From Parasutterella excrementihominis YIT 11859 (lineage in GTDB: Bacteria > Pseudomonadota > Gammaproteobacteria > Burkholderiales > Burkholderiaceae_F), in contig NZ_GL883677.1 of the NCBI RefSeq assembly GCF_000205025.1, forward strand, positions 1 through 64,000: DNA of 64,000 nucleotides, given 5' to 3'. Each line of letters starts with the position of its first letter. Within the stretch, counting starts at the first letter, position 1. Below the pieces are notes generated by a model, which ran no database searches, had not been told where the DNA came from, and was given only the letters and a program-made list of their open reading frames with translations. Below are positions 34,955 to 44,225 of the stretch, in pieces. Both the position numbers and the translations under genes were made by a program.

Positions 34955-36910
34955 CTACTCTGCCTGGGCGCTGCGGACGCGGCGGCGAGTTCTGTAGCGT
35001 TTATCCAACATGGCGATAAAGGCACCGAAAGACATGATGAGCGTGCCCCACCAAATCCATGTCACGAAAGGCTTGTCGTAGGCGCGAACCACCCATGCGC
35101 CGTCGACGGTCTGGTCACCCATGGATACGTAGACGTCGCCGGTAATCGAAGAGCTGATCGCTGCTTCGGTCATGGGCATCTGACTGGAGAAGTACTTGCG
35201 TTTCTGAGGTGTCAGGGTCGCAACTTCTTTGCCGTTTTCCGTGACCTTAAACACACCTTCGTCAGCGATGTAGTTCGGGCCGCGGATACCGCGTTTGACG
35301 TCTTCAAACTTGAAGTCGTAAGAACCGACGTTGACCTCGTGGCCCGGCGTCATCGTGACGTCGCGCTCCAGAGAGTACGTCATGACCATGCCGATACCGA
35401 CGATGGAAACGGCAACACCCAAGTGCGCAATCATCATGCCCCACCAAGAGCGGGAGAGTTTGAAGATCTTGCCGAAGAAATTGCCCTTGAAGTTGCGGAT
35501 GTTTTCACGCAAAGATTCAATGAAGGTGAATAAGACCCACCAAGAGAGCGTCAGACCGACAAAGAGCCAGGTACTCCAGCCTTTGATCAGCGGGGTGGCA
35601 GCGCCGAGAATCACTGCGGCGATAAAGCACCAGGCCGTACGTTTGACGATGTCGGAAATCTTGGCGTCTTTCCAGCGTACCAGTGGCCCGATACCCATGA
35701 GAAGAATCACAGGCACCATGATCGGTCCGAAAACGGAATCAAAGTAAGGAGGTCCGACGGAAATCTTGCCAGCATTCAGCGCGTCAATAAACAGCGGATA
35801 GAGCGTACCCAAGAGGACGGCCAGCATGGCGACAACGAGAAGCACGTTGTTCACAAGCAGCATCGCTTCTCGAGAGAACAGTTCGAAGGCGCCGCCGGTA
35901 CCGACTTTAGGTGCTCTCCAGGCAAATAGAAGCAGAGAGCCGCCGATCACCAGAACGAGGAGTCCGAGAATGAAGAGGCCGCGCTGCGGGTCGGTCGCGA
36001 AAGCGTGCACACTGGTGAGCACGCCGGAACGGACGAGGAAAGTGCCAAGCAGCGACAGAGAGAAAGTGATCAGAGCCAGAAGAACGGTCCAAATCTTGAA
36101 GCAGCCGCGTTTTTCGGTCACGGCCAAAGAGTGAAGCAGTGCGGTTGCTGTGAGCCACGGCATGAAGGAAGCGTTTTCAACCGGATCCCAGAACCACCAG
36201 CCGCCCCAGCCTAATTCGTAGTAAGACCAGTAGGAACCTAAGGAAATACCGAGGGTCAGGAAAATCCAAGCTGCGCTTGTCCAAGGACGGGTCCAGCGAG
36301 CCCAAGCTGCGTCCAGGCGGCCGCCGATCAAAGCAGCAACGGCAAACGCAAAAGGAACGACCATACCGACGTAACCCATATAAAGCAGAGGCGGATGGAA
36401 AACCATACCCGGGTCCTGCAGCAGCGGGTTCAGGTCTCGGCCTTCGTGAGCAGCCGGGAACAGACGAATGAACGGGTCACTGGTAAGGAGCATGAAAAGC
36501 GTCAGGCCGACGGAAATCAGACCCATAACACCGATGACGCGGGCCATCACGTCCTGCGGGAGGCGGCGAGAACAGACGGCAACCGCTAAGCCCCAAAGAG
36601 CCAGCAGCAGTGTCCAGAAAAGAATGGAGCCTTCATGAGAGCCCCAAGTGGCCGACAAACGGTAGAACCACGGCAGCATGCTGTTGGAGTTGTTTGCCAC
36701 GTTCATGACGGAGAAGTCACTTGTGTAGAAACACCAAGCCAAACAGCAGAATGCGAACGTGCAGAAAACAGCGTTGGCAAACACGGCCGGACGAGCCACG
36801 TTAACCCAGCTGCGCACGCCTAATGCGGTACCCGCCAAGGGAAGAAGACCTTGGATCAGGGCCGCAATCAGGGCCAAGATCAAGGAAAAATGACCTAACT
36901 CTGCAATCAT
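34955..36910 (-). CDS. ccmF: Cytochrome c heme lyase subunit CcmF
   Basis: Large polytopic membrane protein (651 aa; family about 650). The tryptophan-rich WWD motif ELGWGGWWFWDPVENASFMPW lies at about residues 230-250. Conserved His are in GSHEGSILFW and HPPLLYMGYVG. It ligates heme from CcmE to the apocytochrome thiols. Only one CcmF is encoded here, so it may also have to serve the CXXCK heme of the octaheme reductase, for which enteric bacteria use NrfE. Confidence 0.95.
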   Translation of the reverse strand: MIAELGHFSLILALIAALIQGLLPLAGTALGVRSWVNVARPAVFANAVFCTFAFCCLAWCFYTSDFSVMNVANNSNSMLPWFYRLSATWGSHEGSILFWTLLLALWGLAVAVCSRRLPQDVMARVIGVMGLISVGLTLFMLLTSDPFIRLFPAAHEGRDLNPLLQDPGMVFHPPLLYMGYVGMVVPFAFAVAALIGGRLDAAWARWTRPWTSAAWIFLTLGISLGSYWSYYELGWGGWWFWDPVENASFMPWLTATALLHSLAVTEKRGCFKIWTVLLALITFSLSLLGTFLVRSGVLTSVHAFATDPQRGLFILGLLVLVIGGSLLLFAWRAPKVGTGGAFELFSREAMLLVNNVLLVVAMLAVLLGTLYPLFIDALNAGKISVGPPYFDSVFGPIMVPVILLMGIGPLVRWKDAKISDIVKRTAWCFIAAVILGAATPLIKGWSTWLFVGLTLSWWVLFTFIESLRENIRNFKGNFFGKIFKLSRSWWGMMIAHLGVAVSIVGIGMVMTYSLERDVTMTPGHEVNVGSYDFKFEDVKRGIRGPNYIADEGVFKVTENGKEVATLTPQKRKYFSSQMPMTEAAISSSITGDVYVSMGDQTVDGAWVVRAYDKPFVTWIWWGTLIMSFGAFIAMLDKRYRTRRRVRSAQAE

Positions 36911-36918
36911 TTCAACTC

Positions 36919-37365
36919 CTACTCTTTCATGGCGCGAGCTTTCTTATGCGCGTCCTGCACGGCTTTTTCAGCCTCGGGCGGCATATAGTTCTCGTCATGT
37001 TTTGCTAAGACTTGGTCAGCCACAAAAACACCGTTTTGCAGTTTTCCCTGAGCGACCACGCCCTTGCCTTCTTTAAACAAATCGGGCAGGCTGCCCTTGT
37101 ATGTCACGGGAACGGTATGAGCCGTATCCGTCACCTCGAAGCGAACCGTCACGCCGTCTTTCTGACGCTGAACGGAACCTTCCTGTACAAATCCGCCGAT
37201 GCGGAATGCTCTGCCTTCCGGCGCTTCATGAGCTGCTACCTGGGAAGGGGAGAAGAAAAACACGAGGTTCTCTTCAAATGCATTGAAAACCAGGGCCGCA
37301 GCGGCACCGCAAATTATTAAGCCTCCGGCTATGAGCCCGAGACGTTTTTTCTGTGTGCTGTTCAT
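36919..37365 (-). CDS. ccmE: Heme chaperone CcmE
   Basis: 148 aa, one N-terminal anchor helix (residues 10-28) and the OB-fold domain. The heme-binding histidine is H123 in [12 protein letters not shown], with the axial Tyr127 of the HxxxY motif. It carries heme covalently from CcmC to CcmF. Confidence 0.94.
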   Translation of the reverse strand: MNSTQKKRLGLIAGGLIICGAAAALVFNAFEENLVFFFSPSQVAAHEAPEGRAFRIGGFVQEGSVQRQKDGVTVRFEVTDTAHTVPVTYKGSLPDLFKEGKGVVAQGKLQNGVFVADQVLAKHDENYMPPEAEKAVQDAHKKARAMKE

Positions 37366-37550
37366 AAATCCTCCTCAGCTTGGTGCGCGCGTGCTTCCAT
37401 CAGCAGCTCTTTTGCCGCTTTCTGTCTTCTGCGCACCAGCCCGAACACTTCGCAAATAAAACAAAAGAAAACCATTCCGTAGGCGCCCCACACGTACTGT
37501 GCGTAACCGCCCATCGCAAAGAAATCTGAAATTCCGGACCACTGACCCAT
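37362..37550 (-). CDS. ccmD: Heme exporter protein CcmD
   Basis: A 62-residue single-helix protein ([24 protein letters not shown]) with a charged C-terminus. Small size, the GYAxYVWxAYG motif and the position between ccmC and ccmE identify it. It helps release holo-CcmE from CcmABC. Confidence 0.88.
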   Translation of the reverse strand: MGQWSGISDFFAMGGYAQYVWGAYGMVFFCFICEVFGLVRRRQKAAKELLMEARAHQAEEDL

Positions 37551-38287
37551 TACAGTTCTCCTTTAAGCGCAAGTTGCTGTGCCCATTCCTGATTGCGTTC
37601 GCGCTCCAAAATCACAGAACGCAGACGGACGAAGGTCACTGCAAAGGTGTAAAGCCAAAAACCGATGACCATCAGAGCCAGAGCCCAAAGCATCACCGGA
37701 TGAATAGACGAACCCGAAGCTGTAATGGAAGCCCCCTGATGAAGCGTGTTCCACCACTGAACCGAGAAGTAAACGATGGGTACGTTGATCACGCCGACAA
37801 TGCCGATCACCGCGCAGGCCTTATCAGCGCGGCGCCAATCGGGAATGGCGTTCTGCAGCGCGATATAACCTAAATAGAAGAAGAACAGAATCAAGGCACT
37901 GGTAAGACGCGCGTCCCAAACCCAGTAGGCGCCCCATGTCGGGCGCCCCCAGAGAGAACCGGTCCAAAGTGCAAGGAAAGCCATCAGACAGCCGGTCGGT
38001 GCTAAAGAGGCAGCAACCATCGGCCAAAGGCGGTTTTCTGTAATCAGGCCCAAAGAGCAGAAGATCGCCATCACCACATAAAGCAGCATGGCCATCCAGG
38101 CGCAAGCGACGTGGATATAAAGAATGCGGTAGGAGTTGCCCTGTGTTGCGTCGACCGGTGCCAGAAAAAAGCCGACATACATCGCCGCAAGAATGACGAT
38201 AATGGCCAAAATAAAGCACGGCCGCAGCGCCTTTCCGGCAAAACTGTACATCCCCTCAGGAGTAAGGATTGACTTGTTAGTTTTCAT
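37550..38287 (-). CDS. ccmC: Heme exporter protein CcmC
   Basis: Six-helix membrane protein of 245 aa with the WWD-type motif WGRPTWGAYWVWDARLTS (about residues 115-132) and conserved His residues (YIHVACAW and WNTLHQGAS). It loads heme onto CcmE. Overlaps ccmD by one base. Confidence 0.94.
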   Translation of the reverse strand: MKTNKSILTPEGMYSFAGKALRPCFILAIIVILAAMYVGFFLAPVDATQGNSYRILYIHVACAWMAMLLYVVMAIFCSLGLITENRLWPMVAASLAPTGCLMAFLALWTGSLWGRPTWGAYWVWDARLTSALILFFFYLGYIALQNAIPDWRRADKACAVIGIVGVINVPIVYFSVQWWNTLHQGASITASGSSIHPVMLWALALMVIGFWLYTFAVTFVRLRSVILERERNQEWAQQLALKGEL

Positions 38288-38307
38288 AATGCGTCCAAAA
38301 AAGCAAA

Positions 38308-38976
38308 TTAATCCGATGCAAATCTCAGCGCTGCTGAGGTTGCGACAGGCATCACGACTAAAGAGAAGAGCGTGAGCGCGCCGACAATAAAGAAATAAGC
38401 GGCTGAGTTAATCCCGACTGCCACTGCTTCTGCAGCTCCAGCGCCGAAAATCAAAACAGGAATATACAAGGGAAGAACGAGAAGCGACGTCAATACGCTT
38501 CCGCCTCTGAGTCCGAGTGTGAGCGCAGCTCCGACACTGCCCACTAAACTCAGCACCGGCGTACCGATGAAGAGCGAACTCATCATGACCAGCGCAACAT
38601 CGGCTTGTAGGTCGAACATGAGCGCAAACAAGCCGGAGATTAATGTCAGAGGAATACCTGTGGTGAGCCAATGCGCAAAGACTTTTGCGATGACGATAAC
38701 CGTTAAAGGCTCACCGGAAAGAAGCATCTGCTCCAATGTTCCGTCTGCATAGTCATTGGCAAAAAGACGCGGGAGTGAAAGCAAAGCGGCTAAGAGCGCT
38801 GCAACCCAGACGACGCCGGGTGCAATCATTCTTAAGAGCTGCTGGTCGGGTCCGATTCCGAGCGGAACCAGGGTCACAACCACAATAAAGAAGAAGACCG
38901 TGTTTAAAACATCGGATCTTTGACGGAGGGCTAATTTGAGATCCCGCCGAACAACGGCTAAGAATAATCGAAACAT
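38308..38976 (-). CDS. ccmB: Heme exporter protein CcmB
   Basis: Six-helix ABC permease of 222 aa. Typical signatures are RRDLKLALRQRSDVLNTVFFF at the N-terminus and GPDQQLLRMIAPGVVWVAALLAALLSLPRLF. Works with CcmA in releasing holo-CcmE. Starts 2 bases after ccmA. Confidence 0.93.
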   Translation of the reverse strand: MFRLFLAVVRRDLKLALRQRSDVLNTVFFFIVVVTLVPLGIGPDQQLLRMIAPGVVWVAALLAALLSLPRLFANDYADGTLEQMLLSGEPLTVIVIAKVFAHWLTTGIPLTLISGLFALMFDLQADVALVMMSSLFIGTPVLSLVGSVGAALTLGLRGGSVLTSLLVLPLYIPVLIFGAGAAEAVAVGINSAAYFFIVGALTLFSLVVMPVATSAALRFASD

Positions 38977-38978
38977 GA

Positions 38979-39674
38979 TTAAGCCACCTCTCCTGCCAAA
39001 TCGTGTTTTTTAACCATCCTGCCGTTCAACCAGCGGCCGCCCGTCAGTTCGATGCGCTGAACATTATTGGCTGCAATCGGGACTTCCTGATGCGTCGTAA
39101 AAGCCACAATTCCGCCTTCATTAACATGCTCGACAATTAGATTGGCTAAATTTGCCACGGCTTTAACGTCCAAAGCTGTGAAAGGTTCGTCTAAGACCCA
39201 GAATCCTGCGTGGCGGCTAAGGTAAAGACGGGCAAGTGCAACGCGTCTTCTCTGACCTTGAGAAAGGTGACGCGTGTAGTGATCTTCAAAGCCTTCAAGA
39301 CCCACCATTGCGAGTGCGTGATCGGCCTGTTCTTTAGTGACCGGATGCTCCCCGATCTCACAATTAATAAGAAGGTTTTCTCGGGCAGTGAGCTCGTCTT
39401 TGACACCGTTTAAGTGCCCGATGTAAACGAGATCTTTCCAGAACTCTTCTTTGAGCTTTTTAATGGGTTCGTTTTTCCAAAGGATTTGACCTTCCTGGGG
39501 CTGCATTAAGCCGACAAGAAGACGCAGGAGACTGGTCTTGCCTGTGCCGTTGGGTCCTGCAATACGGACCAGGGTGCCGGCAGCGCACTGGAAATTCAGC
39601 TTGGAAAACAGCAGCCGCTCTCCGCGTATACATCGAACCGACTGAAGCTCAAGCTTGGCTTTCTCTTCTGACAT
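38979..39674 (-). CDS. ccmA: Cytochrome c maturation ATP-binding protein CcmA
   Basis: ABC ATPase of 231 aa: Walker A GPNGTGKTS (about residues 40-48, usual GPNGAGKTS), signature LSQGQRRRVALARL, Walker B FWVLDEPFTALD and H-loop TTHQE. First gene of the ccmABCDEFGHI operon, which fills 7 kb of the minus strand with tight spacing and several 4-base overlaps. Confidence 0.94.
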   Translation of the reverse strand: MSEEKAKLELQSVRCIRGERLLFSKLNFQCAAGTLVRIAGPNGTGKTSLLRLLVGLMQPQEGQILWKNEPIKKLKEEFWKDLVYIGHLNGVKDELTARENLLINCEIGEHPVTKEQADHALAMVGLEGFEDHYTRHLSQGQRRRVALARLYLSRHAGFWVLDEPFTALDVKAVANLANLIVEHVNEGGIVAFTTHQEVPIAANNVQRIELTGGRWLNGRMVKKHDLAGEVA

Positions 39675-40069
39675 AAATTTTTATAAATGGGATCCGGATG
39701 CGAAAAATTTTAAGAATCGACGATTAAACAAACCTTATAACGAGTTGTAAAAATGCAAACCGTGAATTACCGCAGGCTTACGACTGCGGAATTCTGGGGC
39801 GTTTTGTTAAATTCGGATCAAAAGACAAAAATGAAAAATCGGATTCAGATTTGAAGTGTCAAGAGGCTGATTTGTTGTCAGTGTAACGGTAGATGTAACA
39901 TTTTTATTTGAATTTTTAAGACAACTTACTGTTTTTACATATAAATTTAATTGACTTAATTACTTACCATTTATAGGGAAAATGCTTAGAATATCCTTAA
40001 GTTCCCTGGGAAATCCTTCCCGGGAGTGTGAGTTTTAACAACCCCTGCAACTACTGAGAAGATGCTTCT
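39675..40069 (+). promoter_or_regulatory. 395-base regulatory gap between ccmA and hyaA
   Basis: AT-rich and non-coding. A possible hya promoter is TTGACT (39951-39956) with TATAGG (39972-39977), a short 15-base spacer. Upstream are TGTCAA-gagg-CTGATT (39857-39872), similar to the flavocytochrome operators, and a GTAAC direct repeat (GTAAC-N7-GTAAC, about 39883-39899). Nearer the gene are two palindromes, TTCCCTGGGAA (40002-40012) and TTCCCGGGAG (40017-40026), which could also pair with each other in the mRNA leader. The ccm promoter must lie at the left edge but is not clear. Confidence 0.45.
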
Positions 40070-41170
40070 ATGACAGAAACTAACTATCAATTGATGCGGC
40101 GGCAAGGTGTCTCAAGACGCAGTTTCCTTAAATTCTGCTCTTTGACAGCCGCTTCCCTCGGACTCGGTGCAAACGGCGCAGCGGACATCGCCCACGCGAT
40201 GGAAACTAAACCACGTACTCCGGTTATCTGGCTCCACGGCCTGGAATGCACCTGCTGTACTGAATCTTTCATTCGTTCCTACCATCCGCTGACCAAAGAC
40301 GTCATCCTTTCGATGATTTCTCTGGCCTACGACGACACACTGATGGTCGCTGCCGGTGAACAAGATCACCAGGCCCTCGAAGACGTCATGAAGAAATTCA
40401 ACGGCAACTACATCCTGGCTGTTGAAGGATCTCCCTGCCTCGGCGCTGACGGCATGTTCTGTCTGCCCGGCGGCAAACCCTTCCTTGAAAAACTAATGCA
40501 CGTTGCTAAAGGCGCAAAGGCCGTTATCGCCTGGGGCTCCTGCTCTTCCTGGGGCTGCATCAACACAGCCAAACCGAACCCGACAAAATCTGTTCCTATT
40601 ACAGATGTCATCAAAGATAAGCCGATTATCCGCGTACCGGGCTGCCCCCCGATTCCGGAAGTCATGACAGGCGTCATCACTTACATGCTGACATATGACC
40701 GTCTGCCTCCGGTTGACGCTCAGCTTCGTCCGAAGATGTTCTACGGCCAGCGCAACCACGATAAGTGCTATCGCCGCGCTCACTTCGACGCAGGTCAGTT
40801 CGTTGAAAAATTCGACGACATCGGCGCCAAACTCGGCTACTGCCTCTACAAGGTCGGCTGCAAGGGACCTGTCACTTACAACTCCTGCTCTTCTATCCGT
40901 TGGAACGACATGCTGTCTTGGCCGGTTGAATCCGGACATCCGTGCTTGGCCTGCTCCGAAGACAACTTCTGGGATAAGGGCAGCTTCTACGCTCACGAAC
41001 CGACCATCCTGCCTCCGAGCTGGGGTCTTGGCATCCAGGCTACTGCTGACCGCGTAGGCTTGGCTGCTCTTGGCGTTATGGGTGCCGCTGTGGCTGTTCA
41101 CGCCGCTGCAAGCGCCGTCGCTCGCGCCAAGTCAAAAGAAGTCAACAAGGACATGGGAGTAAATGAATAA
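40070..41170 (+). CDS. hyaA: Uptake [NiFe] hydrogenase small subunit, oxygen-tolerant type
   Basis: Electron-transfer subunit, 366 aa. The Tat signal VSRRSFLKF (residues 14-22) exports the folded heterodimer. The proximal cluster region has CTCCTES (Cys60, Cys62, Cys63), GSCSSWGC (Cys158, Cys163) and PGCPP (Cys192). These six cysteines have the same spacing as C17, C19, C20, C115, C120 and C149 of E. coli Hyd-1, which hold a [4Fe-3S] cluster linked to oxygen tolerance. Medial and distal cluster ligands follow ([29 protein letters not shown]). The C-terminal helix ([18 protein letters not shown]) anchors it to HyaC. Group 1d-like. Confidence 0.95.
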   Translation: MTETNYQLMRRQGVSRRSFLKFCSLTAASLGLGANGAADIAHAMETKPRTPVIWLHGLECTCCTESFIRSYHPLTKDVILSMISLAYDDTLMVAAGEQDHQALEDVMKKFNGNYILAVEGSPCLGADGMFCLPGGKPFLEKLMHVAKGAKAVIAWGSCSSWGCINTAKPNPTKSVPITDVIKDKPIIRVPGCPPIPEVMTGVITYMLTYDRLPPVDAQLRPKMFYGQRNHDKCYRRAHFDAGQFVEKFDDIGAKLGYCLYKVGCKGPVTYNSCSSIRWNDMLSWPVESGHPCLACSEDNFWDKGSFYAHEPTILPPSWGLGIQATADRVGLAALGVMGAAVAVHAAASAVARAKSKEVNKDMGVNE

Positions 41171-42939
41171 TGGCAAATAAGAAAGTTGTTGTTGACCCTG
41201 TAACCCGAATCGAGGGTCACTTACGTATGCAGGCCGTCCTCGATGAAAACAATGTCATCGTCGACGCAATGTCAACCGGCACGATGTGGCGCGGTCTTGA
41301 AGTCATTCTGAAGGGACGCGACCCCCGTGATGCATGGGCCTTTGTGGAACGCGTCTGCGGCGTCTGCACCGGTATTCATGCTCTGTCTGCCGTTCGCGCG
41401 GTTGAAGACGCTCTCGGAATCCAGATTCCGAAGAACGCCAACATCATCCGCAACCTGATGAACGCTACGCTGTACAGCCAGGACCACCTGACTCACTTCT
41501 ATCAGCTCCACGGCTGCGACTGGATTGACGTCGTCTCCGCTTTGAGCGCCGACCCGAAGAAGACCAGCGAAATCCAGCAGTCCATTTCCACGCATGCTCT
41601 CTCCTCTCCTGCTTACTTCAAAGAAGTTCAGGACCGCTTGAAAGCATTCGTCGCCAGCGGCCAGCTCGGTATTTTTGCTAACGCTTACTGGGGCAACCCC
41701 GGCTACAAACTTCCTCCGGAAATCAACCTTCTGGGCGTTACTCACTATCTCGAAAGCTTGGACTTCCAGCGCGAAATCGTTAAGGTCCACGCTATCGTCG
41801 GCGGCAAGAACCCCCACCCGAACTATCTGGTTGGCGGCGTTCCCTGCCCGATTAACATGAGCGACACAGGTGCCCAGGGCATCATGATCAACCAGGTTTG
41901 GATGAACTTCCTGCGCGATGTGGCTAAGTCCACCATCCGCTTCATCGATGAAGTCTACTATCCTGACCTGATCGCTATGCAGGCTTACTACAAAGACTGG
42001 TACAAGATCGGCGGAGGCCTCGCCAACAAGAATCTGCTCTGCTACGGCGACTTCCCGGCTTATGCCAACGATATGTCCGAAAAGAGCCTCGTTATGCCGA
42101 ACGGCGCCGTTATCGACGGCAAGTTCGACCAGATTCTTCCGGTTGACCTTAAGGATCCCAACCAGATCAAAGAATTCGTTGATCACTCTTGGTACTCTTA
42201 TCCGAAACCCGACGAAGGTCTGCATCCTTGGGAAGGTATCACCGACCCGAACTTCGACCTCGGCAAAGCCGGCGTCGATTACGAAGGCACCAAGACCGAC
42301 ATCAAGTGGCTCACCACAAACGCCCGCTACTCTTGGATCAAAGCTCCGAGATGGAACGGACACGCTATGGAAACCGGTCCCCTTGCACGTATGGTTGTCG
42401 CCTACGCCAAGAAGATGCCGCGCCAGAAAGAACTCGTCGACCGCGCTCTTGCTCAGGCCGGCGTACCTGTCGAAGCTCTCTTCTCCACGCTCGGCCGTAC
42501 CCTCTGCCGCGGTTTGGAAGCCAAGATGTGCGCTCAACTCATGCTCGAATACGTTGATGAACTCGAAGCCAACATCAAGGCCGGTGACGAAGTCGCTGCC
42601 AACATGGATAAATGGGAACCGAGTACTTGGCCGAAAGAATGCAAAGGCGTCGGTCAGTGCGAAGCTCCGCGCGGTGCCCTCGGACACTGGTGCGTTATTA
42701 AAGACGGCGTGATCGAAAACTGGCAGGCTGTTGTTCCGTCTACGTGGAATGCTTCTCCGCGTGACACCAAGGGCCAGCTCGGTGCATACGAAGCCGCTCT
42801 GCTCGGCACACCTGTTGCCGTAGCTGATCAGCCTCTCGAAATCTTGCGTACGATCCATAGCTTTGACCCGTGCTTGGCCTGCGCAACTCACGTCATGTCG
42901 ACCAGCGGTGAGGAACTCTGCAAAGTTCAAGTCCGCTAA
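41170..42939 (+). CDS. hyaB: Uptake [NiFe] hydrogenase large subunit
   Basis: Catalytic subunit of 589 aa holding the Ni-Fe(CN)2CO site. N-terminal ligands are in [11 protein letters not shown] (about residues 58-68) and C-terminal ligands in [10 protein letters not shown] 15-residue tail after that His ([15 protein letters not shown]) is the propeptide removed by HyaD. The start ATG shares one base with the hyaA stop. It oxidises H2 in the periplasm. Confidence 0.96.
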   Translation: MANKKVVVDPVTRIEGHLRMQAVLDENNVIVDAMSTGTMWRGLEVILKGRDPRDAWAFVERVCGVCTGIHALSAVRAVEDALGIQIPKNANIIRNLMNATLYSQDHLTHFYQLHGCDWIDVVSALSADPKKTSEIQQSISTHALSSPAYFKEVQDRLKAFVASGQLGIFANAYWGNPGYKLPPEINLLGVTHYLESLDFQREIVKVHAIVGGKNPHPNYLVGGVPCPINMSDTGAQGIMINQVWMNFLRDVAKSTIRFIDEVYYPDLIAMQAYYKDWYKIGGGLANKNLLCYGDFPAYANDMSEKSLVMPNGAVIDGKFDQILPVDLKDPNQIKEFVDHSWYSYPKPDEGLHPWEGITDPNFDLGKAGVDYEGTKTDIKWLTTNARYSWIKAPRWNGHAMETGPLARMVVAYAKKMPRQKELVDRALAQAGVPVEALFSTLGRTLCRGLEAKMCAQLMLEYVDELEANIKAGDEVAANMDKWEPSTWPKECKGVGQCEAPRGALGHWCVIKDGVIENWQAVVPSTWNASPRDTKGQLGAYEAALLGTPVAVADQPLEILRTIHSFDPCLACATHVMSTSGEELCKVQVR

Positions 42940-42951
42940 TTAGGAGGTTTT

Positions 42952-43722
42952 ATGAAAATCTCGAAATGGGCATACAGCATTGAGGAAGGCCCGATTGAAC
43001 CCGTGTACGTGTACGAAGCACCTGTACGCTTCTGGCACTGGGCTCAGTGCGCCGCATTCTTCATGCTGGTCATTACGGGTTTCCTGATTGGCTGGCCGCC
43101 GATTGCTAACTACGCCACCACTTGGGATACCTACTTCTTCGGGAATATCATCCTGCTGCACTTGGTTTGCGGCATGCTGTTCGCCGTTTTGATGCTCTAT
43201 CGTATTTATTGGGCATTCGTCGGCAACAAGTATTCCCGTATGATCTTCATCCTTCCTTTCTGGGATATGGAATGGATTAAAGGTATTTTCGGCACCGCCC
43301 TCTATTACCTTTTCCTGAACAAACACCCGAAGGAATATGTGGGTCATAACCCTCTGGCTCAGACGGCCATGTGTCTCATGTACGTCCTCGGCTCCATCCT
43401 GATCATCCTGACCGGTTTAGGCCTCTACGCCGAACAGTGGGGATGGGATACAGGCTGGATGTCCTGGTTCGGCTGGGTTACAGCATGGCTCGGCGGTCCT
43501 CAGCCGGTGCGTACCTTCCATCATCTTCTGATGTACTACCTGCTCATCTTCCTCTGCGCTCACCTTTACATGAGCTTCCGTGAAGACATCATGGGCGGCG
43601 GCACACAGGTTTCTACGATGATCAACGGTATCCGCTTCTTCAAGGAACCGATCCGTCAGCCGGGTAACGAAGACATTCCGCCTTCTGACATCCCGAATGC
43701 TTCTTCTGCCAACAAAGCCTAG
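42952..43722 (+). CDS. hyaC: Hydrogenase cytochrome b subunit
   Basis: Di-heme b-type membrane protein of 256 aa with four helices. Heme-ligating His are in the RFWHWAQCAAFF helix, the ILLHLVCGMLFAVL helix and the FHHLLMYYLLIFLCAHLYMSFRED helix. It accepts electrons from the small subunit and reduces quinone. A GGAGG ribosome site precedes the ATG. Confidence 0.93.
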   Translation: MKISKWAYSIEEGPIEPVYVYEAPVRFWHWAQCAAFFMLVITGFLIGWPPIANYATTWDTYFFGNIILLHLVCGMLFAVLMLYRIYWAFVGNKYSRMIFILPFWDMEWIKGIFGTALYYLFLNKHPKEYVGHNPLAQTAMCLMYVLGSILIILTGLGLYAEQWGWDTGWMSWFGWVTAWLGGPQPVRTFHHLLMYYLLIFLCAHLYMSFREDIMGGGTQVSTMINGIRFFKEPIRQPGNEDIPPSDIPNASSANKA

Positions 43723-43730
43723 GCTTTCTC

Positions 43731-44078
43731 ATGGCAAGATCTTCGGATCAAACTAACGGCCAAAACAGCGGAGGAATTCCTCCGCTGCGAGGCCGTATTT
43801 CACGTTCTTCCAGAAGTGCACCTCATCCGGGCGCATTTCTGGAATCGCGTTTTTTAGAGCCTCTCGGAATTTCACAAGCCGAACTTGCACAGGCTATCGG
43901 CGTCTCGCGGCGCCGCATCAACGAGCTCATCGTCGGAAAACGCTCGATTTCAACCGACACGGCGATTCGCTTATCCCGATACTTCCATACCGATCCAGAA
44001 TTCTGGCTCTCTCTGCAAATGCGCTGGGACATTCATCAGGCGCTTGAGAATGAGAATGCAGAAGAGAAAATCAGCTAG
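43731..44078 (+). CDS. Orphan HigA-like antitoxin/HTH protein inside the hydrogenase cluster
   Basis: 115 aa. Residues about 45-100 are a HigA/VapI-type XRE domain (PHPGAFLESRFLEPLGISQAELAQ, GVSRRRINELIVGKRSISTDTAIRLSRYF and the typical DPEFWLSLQMRWDIHQA ending). A 30-residue Arg/Ser-rich N-terminal extension is unusual. No HigB toxin gene lies beside it: the next gene is hyaD. It starts 8 bases after the hyaC stop, so it is probably co-transcribed with the structural genes. It could act as a local repressor of the maturation genes or be a remnant of a toxin-antitoxin pair. Confidence 0.82.
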   Translation: MARSSDQTNGQNSGGIPPLRGRISRSSRSAPHPGAFLESRFLEPLGISQAELAQAIGVSRRRINELIVGKRSISTDTAIRLSRYFHTDPEFWLSLQMRWDIHQALENENAEEKIS

Positions 44079-44168
44079 ATTTATTGGAGGAAAAGCGAAG
44101 AAACCCATCAAAAAAACCATTTTGGGCGGACAAATAATCCGTTTTCTCCGTAGTTTTACTTAAATTTT

Positions 44169-44219
44169 GTAACTATACTAGTGGCATATTAAGAACCTGT
44201 AACCATAACGGTGGCAATT
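44169..44219 (+). repeat. Two tandem imperfect repeats upstream of hyaD
   Basis: GTAACTATACTAGTGGCAT and GTAACCATAACGGTGGCAA are spaced exactly 30 bases apart (starts at 44169 and 44199), in the 147-base gap before hyaD. Direct repeats about three helical turns apart suggest binding of an activator or of the nearby HTH protein. Confidence 0.5.
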
Positions 44220-44225
44220 CTAGAT

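Noticed and set aside
41272-42930. Minus-strand open frame of 552 codons opposite the hydrogenase large subunit
   Set aside because: It is a shadow of hyaB: the opposite frame stays open because of the codon pattern of a highly expressed gene. It has no ribosome site and no recognisable domain.
43731-44078. A complete HigBA toxin-antitoxin pair in the hydrogenase operon
   Set aside because: No frame beside it encodes a RelE/HigB-type toxin; the flanking genes are hyaC and hyaD.
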